Shown: positions 32,733 through 44,900 of the stretch, in pieces | How positions within the stretch are numbered: position 1 is the first letter of the stretch | Layout: each line of letters opens with the position of its first letter | DNA from: Amyelois transitella | Taxonomy: Eukaryota > Arthropoda > Insecta > Lepidoptera > Pyralidae | Reading direction: 5' to 3' | Assembly: GCF_032362555.1 (NCBI RefSeq) | Contig: NC_083518.1 | Span: 260,501 to 324,500 of the forward strand | Length of the DNA: 64,000 nucleotides | The notes under the pieces: generated by a model | Told to the model about the DNA's origin: nothing | The model's database searches: none | The model's input: only the letters and a program-made list of their open reading frames with translations | Program-made: the position numbers and the translations under genes

Positions 32733-32850
32733 TGAGCGTTGGTGGTTGAATCGGTAAGGTGCCGATTTAAAATGCGTGATACGCAGAAAGGCACAGGTTC
32801 GAATCCCACCTCGACCGTGTACCAATGACTATTTTTCGAAAGAACACAAC
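32733..32850 (+). repeat. Family C SINE head, tRNA-like
   Basis: GTTGGTGGTTGAATCGGTAA, then B box GGTTCGAATCCCACC about 55 bases on: a second tRNA-type head. Body is lost; a family D2 copy begins soon after. Confidence 0.7.
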
Positions 32851-32874
32851 ATTAGGTTTAAAAGATATTTGTAA

Positions 32875-33030
32875 ATTGACGTCCGATGAAAATGCTGCAG
32901 TGTAGTTTGTTCCTCCGCTTCTTAGACATATGCGCTTTGGAAGTGATAGTAGTTATAATTAGATTTAAGTGATGTGGCGTCAATAAGTGATACCTTGTAT
33001 CCAATTTGTCCTTGTAGCCAAAGTATCAAG
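32875..33030 (-). repeat. Family D2 copy
   Basis: Contains TCCGCTTCTTAGACATATGC and GTGGCGTCAATAAGTGATAC. Confidence 0.75.
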
Positions 33031-33249
33031 CAATTCCGAAATTTTTTAATACTGTTGTTCCCCTAGAGTCTATTTTGTTTTGTTTTATTTTTGTATCCAT
33101 ATCCTCACATTTTATAAAAACCATTGATTTGTGATAACTTCCTGAGCTACTTCGTCGTTTTTGTTTTAATGTCTTGCTGTTTGAGTTCTTGTTCTGTTAA
33201 TGACTCATTTTATATGATCATGCTGTGTACACTAAAGTTGGACATTTTA

Positions 33250-33545
33250 CTTGTTCATTGAATACTAACCGAAGATCTTACGCTTAAGGAAAACATTGTG
33301 AGGACACTTGCACATTCAGGGAACTGGATGTGTAACCATGATCGATCCAATACGGGTTCGGTTTACCTCCAAAGGTTGCGGAGGTCAGATGGGAGTCGCT
33401 TCGTGTAAAAACCTGACTCACTCAATTTAGGGTCCATGGTCAGACCATGGACCCTAAATTGAGTGAGTCGCCCGAGCATGCCCCGGGCTTCCCTCCAGAG
33501 TGGCGAAGATGCAACCGGGTCTTAAAGCCAGGAAGAAGAAGATCA
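33250..33545 (+). repeat. Family C body carrying a fold-back duplication
   Basis: Family C sequence from GAATACTAACCGAAGATCTT to TTAAAGCCAGGAAGAAGAAG, interrupted at 33441-33469 by an inverted copy of its own 26 preceding bases. Confidence 0.8.
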
Positions 33546-33559
33546 AGGAATACCAACCT

Positions 33560-34490
33560 ACCAAATTTTAATTTTAGACTAAAAGAAATAATAAACATAT
33601 TATTAAAAAAAGAGACAGTTTGATATAAAAGTTTTGAACACACTACACTAAGGTTTGACGTGCTGTTAAGTATCAGAGCACAAATTCTAAATACCTACAT
33701 TAAATATAATAATACTAAACACAACATTGCGCAACGTTAGTCCATTTTAATGACCAGAATTAAAACGAATAATGTATGATTTAGGATCCAGAATCCGTCC
33801 CACAGAAGCCCAAGGATTGCCACAATATCTGATCATATAATTTCAATGAAATGACACATCATTACCTTACTAACATTAGTGGTTGTAAACAGTCAGCAAT
33901 CAAAAACGCACAAATAACAAAGCACTTGGACGCACCAGTCCAACCGTGAAATAATGGTCACGCCTCTAGCGAATATTTTTAACCCACTTCAAAAACGAAG
34001 GAGAACAGTTTGCCTATCAGGATACCTTTGTTAGTTTCGCGAAGCATGCTTTATTCCTTTTGTTTTAAATGTAAATACTCATATGTCAAATAGATAGGGA
34101 ATGACTGACTGACATACCAACGCGTAGTCCAAATTGCTGGGTCTACAGACTTGAAATTTGGCGTATAGGTTCTTTATGTGGTCTAGGGGTGCACAAAAAA
34201 GCAGCAAAGATTTTTTTGGTATTCCCGCGGGAACGGGAATTAAGGTGATTTTTAATTTAACTTGACATTGGACTGAGCCGAGGGCGTCCTCTAGTGATGT
34301 AAGATTTAAAATAATATTTTTCCTCCTAAGATACGGTATACGAAATTTGGCAATGAGAAAAAACTCTTAATTTCGTAGGTCCGTGCGCTGTTACGTGCGC
34401 TATTTTCAAATCGTACGATTTATACCTCTGAACTGATATGAAACCAAATTTTTTTAATTATCTTAGGCGGTTTGATATAAGACTTGCTAC
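33560..34490. other. Unassigned spacer
   Basis: Mostly unrecognised AT-rich DNA. 34090-34290 (ACTTGAAATTTGGCGTATAG, ATTCCCGCGGGAACGGGAAT) looks like another old lepidopteran repeat. Confidence 0.4.
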
Positions 34491-34622
34491 TTCTTCCTCC
34501 TGGCTTTAGTCCCGTTGTATCTTAACCACTCTGGAGACGAGCTCAGGGTATACCTTTGACCATGGATCCTGGATTGGGTGAGTCAGGTGTTTACACAAAG
34601 CGACTTCTGCAGGAGCCAGGAG
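34490..34622 (-). repeat. Family C fragment
   Basis: CTTCTTCCTCCTGGCTTTAG to CACAAAGCGACTTCTGCAGG; runs into a SINE-A body. Confidence 0.75.
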
Positions 34623-34624
34623 GG

Positions 34625-34760
34625 TAGAAAAAGGTTGCTAGCCCATCCCCTACAAGAGGAATCCAATATTTTTAAAACCTATCCCTTACTCGCTTTTTAA
34701 GATATCCATACGACAAACATAGAGTGGTTTTTATTGTTAAGTGCTGGAAACCACACGTAA
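34625..34760 (-). repeat. SINE-A head half
   Basis: Minus head half ending GTGCTGGAAACCACACG. Confidence 0.75.
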
Positions 34761-34764
34761 TTTA

Positions 34765-35225
34765 TTATTTTCATACAAAGGCAACAATAACAATAATAGA
34801 ACTTCAAACCGCTTTGATATCAGCATTCTTAGCTTTATATAAAAACCTTTGGAGTCTATTCGCTCATAATATTACCTCATTCGAGTTGAGTTCGTGTAGG
34901 TGGATTAAGTGTGTGTGCATTTATGGATTCTAAATTATATGTTTATTATTAATTGGTAAGTACTTTCTTAGGAATTTCTAAATCAAATTAAGTGATTTTG
35001 ATTTTAGTATGATAAATAATGCAGTACAATCAAAATTTCATTAAGTTTAAATTTAATGCACTTAAAACGTTTATATGATAGAGAGATAGGAAATTATTCT
35101 GGTTCAGGTTATCGACGAATAAAGATTATTGCAATATATTGTTTTAAACTATTAAATAATAAATTCAAGAGGCATTTATCAATAATGTTTTTGGTAGACT
35201 GTATTATTAATTTCTTCAAATTCAA
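34765..35225. other. Unassigned spacer
   Basis: AT-rich, no exon or repeat recognised. Confidence 0.35.
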
Positions 35226-35227
35226 TT

Positions 35228-35400
35228 TCTAAATTTTTATTCATTACAATGGAACATTTCAATATCATTTAATAATTGTCTTATCTTTTGGTTTCACAAC
35301 ATGGTTGACGTCGAATAATATACTTAAAAATACGTTTACCGCCGCTTCCAAAGCGTCAGTGCAGAAGAAACGGTAACAAATTGTAGTTTATACAACAGGT
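35228..35400 (+). repeat. Family D copy
   Basis: Plus copy with TTTCACAACATGGTTGACGT, about 590 bp upstream of the aldehyde oxidase start. Confidence 0.75.
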
Positions 35401-35987
35401 TACAATTATACTTACAAATATACGGAACACACACTTTGTATTATTTCTAAATAGAACCCTTTTTCGAAAATCCCTGAACTAAACCATTAACATCATTAAC
35501 TGTACCCAAAATCATAGACTATCAAATTGTCAAATTTGTATTGCAACCGTAACGGTGTTAGTTCATTAGCAAGATTATAGGCTTGGTAATGATGCGGAGG
35601 ACTGACGGACTGAGGGACTGACGGACAATTGTCTGTTGGCATAGGTTCGGTGACTACGCGACTATTGTTGACATTTAAGAACAAGTTTTTTTTTTATATA
35701 TTTTTTTTAATAAGTGATTTTATATGGCATATGCATTATTGAACTAAGGTATTATCAAGCTAATTTACTTAATTTAATTACAAACATAGTGCTATAGTAT
35801 TAATTAAATACTAATGTTTTCATTTTATGTTATCAATTAAATAAATTGTATAATTTTTCACAAACTATTTGAAATTTTATTAAAAAAAAGCAACAAGAAA
35901 TTTGGTAGCCATAAGTTAAAAACTAGGCTCTTTGAAACCTACAGAAAGAAATTCTACTTCCAGAAACAAGAAGTCATCAAGGGAACG
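35401..35987. promoter_or_regulatory. Aldehyde oxidase 5' flank
   Basis: AT-rich DNA immediately upstream of the oxidase start, free of SINE-A. A short direct repeat of GGACTGACGGACTGA lies at 35600-35628. No core promoter element can be singled out with confidence. Confidence 0.35.
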
Positions 35988-38900
35988 ATGTCGCAAATAA
36001 TATTCACAATAAATGGAAAACAGTATACAGGTAAAACGAATACCATTTTTTTCTTGTAAGCTTTTATTAAATAAAGTAGACAAAATGTGATTATAACGAT
36101 TTGTTAACCAAAAATTATTAAACTACCTTATTAAAATAAAGTTTAATTCCTAAACTGCAAACTAAAAAAAAATATTATTTAAGATTGTTTTTTATTATAT
36201 TTTTAAATAACAGTTTTCTGGGCTTTGGATTTATGGATGAATTACATTAAAACATGCTTTTCTTAGTCTTTTCGTAGTTTGTCATGTCGTGTTGCTCCCG
36301 GCACTGAAGAATAGGACAACTCCATCTCATTCCTACGAATATCGTTAAAGGCGATTAAGGGACGGAAAGAAAGCAAAAATTGTTTATTTGGTACAAAATA
36401 CCATTACCAAAAAGGTAGAATAGGGAAAAAAGCTTAAGATTCTTTTTTTAAGCGACGGGCTAGCAACCTGTTACTATTCGAGTCAGTCTTTGCGAGACTG
36501 TTGGCTCTGTCTAACCCGTAAGGAATAAAGACGTGATTATATGTATGTATACTTTTCTTAATAAGATTTTCGAAATCGAATTTTGAAAATCGAAAGATGG
36601 AAGGCTTTATGTCCTAAAGTGGTCTGTTCCTTAAAAAATTAAACGTTCTTATGAAGGGGATGGTTCAATTATAGAATTATTGGGAGATAAAGATAGTTTA
36701 ATTGAACTAAGGTTTACTAGAGTTTTCGTACAATTGATTTCTAAGCATTTTAATGAATATATGTATGTATGTATGAGTAAACAATACAGTATAATGAATA
36801 AACTGTTAACTAAAAGGTTAATTATTTTCAGCTGATGGAAAATACGGTCCGGACATGTCGTTAAATGAATACATAAGAACAATAGCAGATTTAAGGGGGA
36901 CCAAAGTGATGTGTAGGGAGGGAGGGTGCGGGGCTTGCGTGGTCGCAGTTAGGGCTCCGCTGCCGCCCAGCAATGAGGTCAAGACCTTCTCTGTTAACTC
37001 GGTAAGGGAAAGAGAAAAAAATAGTATCGAGAAAGGTTAAGGGTCAGGTCAAGAGTACCCGAAACCGCCGAGCTTGAATAAGTATACATACATACATACA
37101 TACATAAAATCACGCCTCTTTCCCGGAGGGGTAGGCAGATACTACCTCTTTCCACTTGCCACGATCTCTGCATACTTCCTTCGCTTCATCCACAATCATA
37201 ACTCTCTTCATGCAAGCTCGGCGGTTTCGGGCACTCTTGACCCGACCCTTTACCAGGACGTCCTTAATTTGATCAAGATACGTTCGTCTAGGCCTTCTCA
37301 ATACAATAACTCTTTATTATTGTGCAATAAAGAGTTATTGTATTGTATTATCATCATCATGAGTAATGAAACCTAGAATGATCATCAAATTGATTTATTC
37401 TTGATAAAACTCAACGTAATAATTATTACTGTGTGAAGGTTACTCACTGAAGACTTAATAACATCATGGCGTAGAATGCACATACACAGATGAGAATTAA
37501 TTGATAAGTACCTAATGTTGACAAGATGCGAGTCATTGACGTATGAGCGAGCGTGACTTCATGATATTTAGTCTTTAATTAAAAATACATACATACATAT
37601 AATCACGTCTATTAAGGGGTAGACAGAGCCAAGAGTCTATGACAGACTGAGAGGCCGCCTTCAACTGTTTGGCTTAATGACAAAATTGAGATTCAAATTC
37701 AGATTAAAAATTTTTATTCATTATTATGGGACACTTCAATATCACTTAATAATTGACATATTTTTTGATCATTAATAAGTGATATTGAAATGTCTTTTGG
37801 TTTCACAACATCAAATATTTAAATTACTCAAAACTAAGTTTACTGCCGCTTCCAAATCTTCAGTGCAGAAGAAGCGGTGACCAACTGCACAGCAGCATTT
37901 TCTTCAACAACGTCAACTTCACAACTATCCAAACTTAGAATTGTCTTTCAGTGTCTCGTGTCGGTCCTCTCCTGCCACGGCTGGGAGATCCTCACAGCAG
38001 AGGGCATCGGGAACAGGACCCTGGGCTACCACGAGATACAGAGCAGGCTTGCCAACTTCAACGGCACTCAATGTGGCTACTGCACACCTGGCTGGATCAT
38101 GAATATGTACAGGTAACTACATTAAACCTATGTTATTATTAAAGTATGTAACACTTTTATTAACATACATACATATGATCACGTCTTTATCCCTTACGGG
38201 GTTGCTAGAGCCTACAGTCTTGAAAAGACTGATAGGCCACGTTCAGCTGTTTGGCTTAATGATATAATTGAGATTCAAATAGTGACGGGTTGCTAGCCCA
38301 TCGCCTAAAAGAAGGATCCCAAGTTTATAAGCCTATCCCTTAGTCGCCTTTTACGACATTCATGGGAACGAGATGGAGTGGTACTATTGTATTTTCTATT
38401 GGTGCCGGGAACCACACGGCACTTAAAGGAAATAAATAAAATAAAATTAATAAAAGTGTGCCGTGTGGTTACCGGCACCAATAAAAAAAAGAATAGGACC
38501 ACTCCATCTCGTTCCCATGAATGTCGTAAAATGCGATTAAGGGATATGTTTATAAGGGATTCTTCTTAAAGGCGATGGGCTAGCAACCTGACACTATTTG
38601 AATCTCAATTCTATCATTAAGTCAAGCTAATAAAATAAATAAAAGTTTATTTATTTTCTCCACAATAAACAAAGCTGAACGTGGCCTATCAGTATTGTTA
38701 AGACTCTTAGCTCAGTCTACTTCACAAGGGATATAGATGTGATTATATATATGTACGTATTTCATTATCCTGCGCTTTATCCCATTAGGAGTACGCCTAT
38801 AACTAACATTCCAGTTTGGATAAGTACCACCGTCTAACCTTCGATACTTAGTTTTTAAGTAAATCCGTGAGAATCTAGCTTGGCCACTAGATGCACTAAA

Positions 38901-41900
38901 GTATTTAACTAACTCACCTTAACTACCTAACTCACCTTTTACGACATTCACAAGTGATATGTGTGACAGATAATGTGGTCCTATTTTTCCGGTGAATCTT
39001 CCTAATTTTACACTCTTTCCAGCCTTTACGAATCGAAAAACAAGAAACTGACCATGACCGAGGTAGAAAACTCATTTGCCAGCAACATTTGTAGATGTAC
39101 TGGATATAGATCTATCGCTGACGCTTTCAAGACATTCGCCACAGACGTGAGTGAAGATCTCAAATGCAAAATGATTGACATGGAAGATTTGTCTGTTCTG
39201 AAACCCTGTGGGGTTAAATGCAAAGAAAAATGTGCTCATACAAGAAACAAAAACATTAACAGAAATGAAGAAGTTGAAGAAGAATGGTGTGTTTTGGCAA
39301 AAGAAAATAACAAAATGATCGTAATTGATGGTGAAACGCATAAATGGTTTAAGGCTTACGCGTTAGATGATGTTTTTAAAGCTATTAACGAAAATGATGA
39401 TTACAAACTAATTGCAGGAAACACTGGCCAAGGTGAGTCAAATAATTTTTGTAATGCATATAATTTATTTTGATAAGTTTGTTTTGTAAAATATGTTCAA
39501 AACATGTGTTAACTGATAATTATTTTTTGCGTAAACAACAAATACTAGATCTATTTCCTTCTGGTAATGTAGTTCTGGCAGTAATATCTACGCCTCTCTG
39601 GAGAGGAGCACGGGGTATGCCTTTAATCATGGTGCTAGATTCATTTTAATATCTTTTCAGGAGTATTTCACGTAACACACTATCCTCACAATGTCATTGA
39701 TATTTTCAACGTAGCTGAAATCAAGGGTTACGAAATAGATGAAAACCTTATCCTGGGGGCCGGCATGCCTTTATCTGAAATGATGGATGTATTCCTCAAG
39801 TTATCGTCTGAGAATGAAGACTTTTCATATCTGAAACAGTTTTACGATCATATGGATCTGGTTGCGCATATACCAGTCAGAAATGTAGGTATTTTCTTAA
39901 TTTTGCATTTTTATTAAATGTTACTATTTATTTATCAAATTTTGCTTTGTTAAATTTTATAAGTTATAGTAAGTTATCTCTGTTATACATTATAATAAGT
40001 ATGAAATGTTTTTTATTTGATAATTAATATTTATTTAGCATTGTAAACAGAGCCAACAGTCTTCAAAAGACTGAAAGGCCACGTTCAGCTAGGCTGTTTA
40101 GTTTAATGATAGATGGTTTTCAGATAAAATGCGTTTTCCCTCTAGAGCTATATTTTTCTAAATGCCTTTGTTTAAACTAGTACTGATTAATCCTCAAACT
40201 ACTATTAAATTTTCAGATCGGAACAATTGGAGGGAACTTGTTCATGAAATATACCAACAACGATTTTCAATCTGATGTCTTTCTGCTGTTCGAGACAGTC
40301 GGAGCTGCGATCAAAATTGGCAAGTAATTTGGTCAGTTAATAATTCAAAGACTTTCAGGTACTAACTATTAGTATCTATTACGAATACTTATTAATACAT
40401 AGTTATACGCCTTTGTACCTGTACTACAGTTTTATATTTGTATTGTAGGTACTCCTTTAGTGTACAATAAAGCATTTACTTATTTACTTATGTAAAAACT
40501 TTTAATTGGTTATATTCGAACTCTAAATAATATGTGCCGTGTGGTTTCCGGCACCAATACAAAAAAGAATAGGACCACTCCATCTCTTACCCATGGACGT
40601 GACCATGATGGATTGTGATTCTTTTTTAGGCGATGGGCTAGCAACCTGTCACTATTCAGATCTCAATTCCATCATTAAGCCCAGCAACTGAACGTGACCT
40701 ATCCGTCTTTTCAAGACTGTTGGCTCTGTCTGCCCCGTAAGAGATATAGATGCGACTATATGTATGTACGTAACTAATATTATGAATGCGAATGTATGTT
40801 GGTTTGTTTTCTGTTACCTCTTCACAGTTAGACCCCTGAACCGATTTTGGAACTTGGCACAAATTTATTGTAGACCTTTTTACGTTTAATATATTTTATT
40901 TCTTAGACATGAATGTAAAATTACAGATTATCTTGTCCCAGATAAAATATACCAACAGTCTTGAAAAGACTGCAAGGCCACGTTCAGCTGTAGATAAAAT
41001 AAAGTACCTAAATATGTTTCAAAGTATTTGAAGTAACATTCCGTTTCAGCTGAAAGTGGCGATAAATCGAGCACTATGTCTCTGCTGGAGTTTCTGCGTT
41101 ACGATATGACAAAGAAAGTCATAACTCATGTTCTACTGCCGCCGTTATCGCACTGTTGTTCCGTAAAGACTTATAAGGTAAAACTGTATTTTCAGAAGCA
41201 TACAATAATACTAGTTTTGAAACAAAATTACGTAAAATCTAATATTTGTAACGTAACTCTGCTTATATTATTTTCAGTACTTTAAAAAAATAACTAGATA
41301 CCTTTAAAAAGCCAGAAATTATTCATTCATAGAAGATAATATGACAATTATAAAATTAAACTATACTCATAATAAAACTACCTAATAAAAATAAAGTAAA
41401 ATTCCTAAACTACAAACTAAAAAAAAATTAATAAAAAAAAATATATTAATACGTAAAAAGATGTAACAAATTATTTAAATTTAAATTTAAGAAATTATTT
41501 ACCTGTTTGGGTTAATTATTCTTCGTTTTGAATAAAAATAACAATCGAAAGAGCCTATAAAAACTTTCCGACCATACGAACAGGTTTGGAACAATAAGGT
41601 TTAAAACATAAATGGGTGATGTTATTTTTACCTTAATTGTGAAATCTCCATTAACATATCATATTATTATTACATTTTCTTATTTCAAATGCCATTAACG
41701 TGCAAATTCAAAGTAATTTGTTTTATTCATTATGATATGAATTACTGTCGTATCTTTTGGTTTCACAACATTGGTTGACGTCAAATAAATTACTTAAAAC
41801 AAAGTTTACCCCCGCTTCCAAACCGTCAGTGCAAAAGAAGCGGTAACAAATTGCACAGCATCGTTTTCTTCAATAACGTCAACTTCACAATTATCCAAAC

Positions 41901-44900
41901 TTAGAATAGAAATGTGGACGCGAGACAATACATTTTTATGATTAATTGATTTAATAAAAATTTAGTTAAGTGTGGTTCCCGGCACCTATACAAAAAAGAA
42001 TAGGACCACTCCATCTCTCTCCCATGGATGTCGTAAAAGGCGACTAAGGATTAGGCTTACAAACTTGGGATTCTTTTTTAGGCGATGGGCTAGCAACCTG
42101 TCACAATTTGAATCTCAATTCTATCATTAAGCCAAATAGCTTAACGTGGCCATTCAGTCATTCCAAGACTCTTGGCTCTGCCTACGCCGCAAGGGATATA
42201 GACGTGACCACATGTATGTATGTTTAGTTAAATCTATTTTGTCTTTTGTCCTTTCAGATAATGCCTCGATCACAAAACGCTCATGCGGTTGTCAACGCTG
42301 GTGTAATGTTCAAATTCAAACGCGATCCTAACTTATTGGAAAAAGCTTCTATAGTCTACGGCAGCATATCACCAAAATTTGTACACGCCTTTAAAACTGA
42401 GGCGGCGTTGGTCGGTAAAGATCCGTATACTGAAGAGAATTTACAATTGGCTTTGAGAACTTTGAAGAGGGAAATAATGGCAGAAGAGGCTCCCCCGGAA
42501 CCGTCAGCTGAGTATAGGAAAATGTTGGCATTGGCTTTGTATTACAAGGTAATAACATCACAAAATTAGGACCAAGCATCGAAGTGTAATAGGAGTGCAA
42601 CTATATACGAAACGATCAAAGAGAGAGAGCAAATAATATAACCAACTCAAATGTCGTTTAGTTATGATCACATTAACAGTCTTACCAATTTTATAGTCTT
42701 ATAAGGTACTCTGATAACATCCAAGATGTCGTCTTAATATTTAGAATAGAATAGAATAGAATAGATTTATTTTCAAAATTGGATACAAGGTATCACTTAT
42801 TGACGTCACATAACTTAAATCTAATTATAACTACTACCGCTTCCAAAGCGCATGTGTAGAAGAAGCGGCGGAACAAACTACACTGCAGCATTTTCATAGG
42901 ACGTCTTTGTTTTTCTACCTATCATAAAAATATGAGGTAACCCGGTTATTTTTTGTTCAACTATGTAAATGAAAATTGAAGAAGATAATAAGACGAAATA
43001 ACCTCATATACCTCTATTAGCGTGTTGCTTATAATTAGACACAATGACCATAGCAATAGAAACATTACATTGGTATTAACAATTATGTTGTAACATGATG
43101 CAATTTTATGAAGTAGTACGTACTTACCTACTTACGTTTATTGAATCAGTTTTTTTGCTTAAGAAACAAAAAAACTCAAAGAGACGTTTCAAGTTTCTAT
43201 TCCCATTAAGGATATAGATATAATATAAAGTAAACATCTCTGAACTTTTTCGTTCATTTTTTTGCAGGCCATCTTAAGTTTTTGTCCTAATGATAGGTTA
43301 AACCCAAAATATCGTTCAGGAGGCGAGGTCATCAAACGAAACACTTCAAAAGGAACACAGGTAGGTACTTAAGTAGATGCTCTTGTAAAAGTATACATAC
43401 ATATAATCACGTCTATATCCCCTGCGGGGTAGACAGAGCCAACAGTCTTGAAAAGGCTGATAAGCCACGTTCAGCTGTTTGGCTTAATGATAGAATTGAG
43501 ATTCAAATAGTGACAGGTTGCTAACACATTGTAAAAGTATAGCTATCTGATTTTCATGCATACTGAGATTTTGAGCGTACGCCATTTAGTGATTACACGA
43601 ATTAAATTAATCTCCCTGTAGAATTATGAGTTTTACTAAAACAGAAGTTAATTTTTTTTAAATATAATTTTCTGACATCTTTATGTGTTAAGAGTAAGAG
43701 GAAGAACGTAAAGAAAACAAAATAGCTAAATTATCGAATATGTATGTAAAGTCGCATTCAATTATTATATAAATAAGGACGATAAATCAATAAAAAAAAA
43801 AATCCTGCTCCAGGTTTTTGACACTGACAAATCTATCTGGCCTCTTAACCAACCAGTGCCCAAACTGGAAGCTCTAGTGCAGTGCAGTGGCGAATCAGTC
43901 TTCGCCAACGACCTTCCAACGCAGACTGGAGAAGTGTACGCGGCCTTTGTCACCGCAGACGTCAACCCTGGAAGTGTTGTTAAAGCGTTCGATCCTGAGG
44001 AAGCTTTCGTAAGTTATGAACTTCACAATAGATAGCAATTCAAAGGACTGAATATGATTTTTTAAGTATTATATTAATGAAAACATTTTCGTCGGCCCTG
44101 AATGACCATATGATGAAAGACATTAATATATTATTTGGTTTTATACCCCTAGAAGTAACGAGTTATGTTAAATTAATGACAACTAGCTGTGCTGTACTTC
44201 GTCCGCGTAGAATAGTTATTTTGGGCATCATTGAAGCCCTCAAGGATGAATAATTTTCCCCGTCTTTTTCACATTTTCCATTATTTCTTTGCTCCTTATG
44301 GTTGCAGCGTGATGTTATATAGCCTTAAGCCTTCCTTGATAAATGGTCTATTCAACGCAAAAGGAATTTTTCAAATCGAACCAGTAGTTCCTAAGATTAG
44401 CGCGTTCAAGCAAACAAACTCTTCTGTGTTATAATATTAGTATAGATTAATACTTATTTTGATCTATTACAGAAAATACCTGGAGTAGTTGCATTTTATA
44501 CAGCTAAAGATATCCCAGGCAAAAACTCATTTATGGCGCCAAATCCTCCACTAGTCACTATGGATGAAGAAATCCTTTGTGATGGAAAAGTTAAATTTTA
44601 TGGACAACCAGTGGGAATTATTGTCGCTGATAGAGAAAGAACTGCCAATAAAGCAGCCTCTGCAGTTAAAATAAAGTATGCCTCAATAAATAGAAACAGA
44701 CCACTCATAATGATTGAAGATGTTTTGAAATCGCCACAAAGATGCAAAAGGGTTACTGTTGATGAAAAAGTACAACCAAAAGATAAAGGAAATGATGTCA
44801 AGTGCGTTTTGTATGGAGATTACAAAATTGGGACTCAATATCATTATACTATGGAGACTCAGACCTGCGTGGTTCAACCCACAGAAGATGGACTAGAGGT

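Noticed and set aside
35496-35684. Minus-strand 62-codon frame with Pro/Ser-rich sequence upstream of AOX
   Set aside because: No paired splice sites or conserved motif; part of it is the GGACTGAC direct repeat.
37110-37301. ORFs ending [11 protein letters not shown] as independent genes
   Set aside because: They are fragments of the LINE-B C-terminus, truncated at the 5' side in every copy seen.
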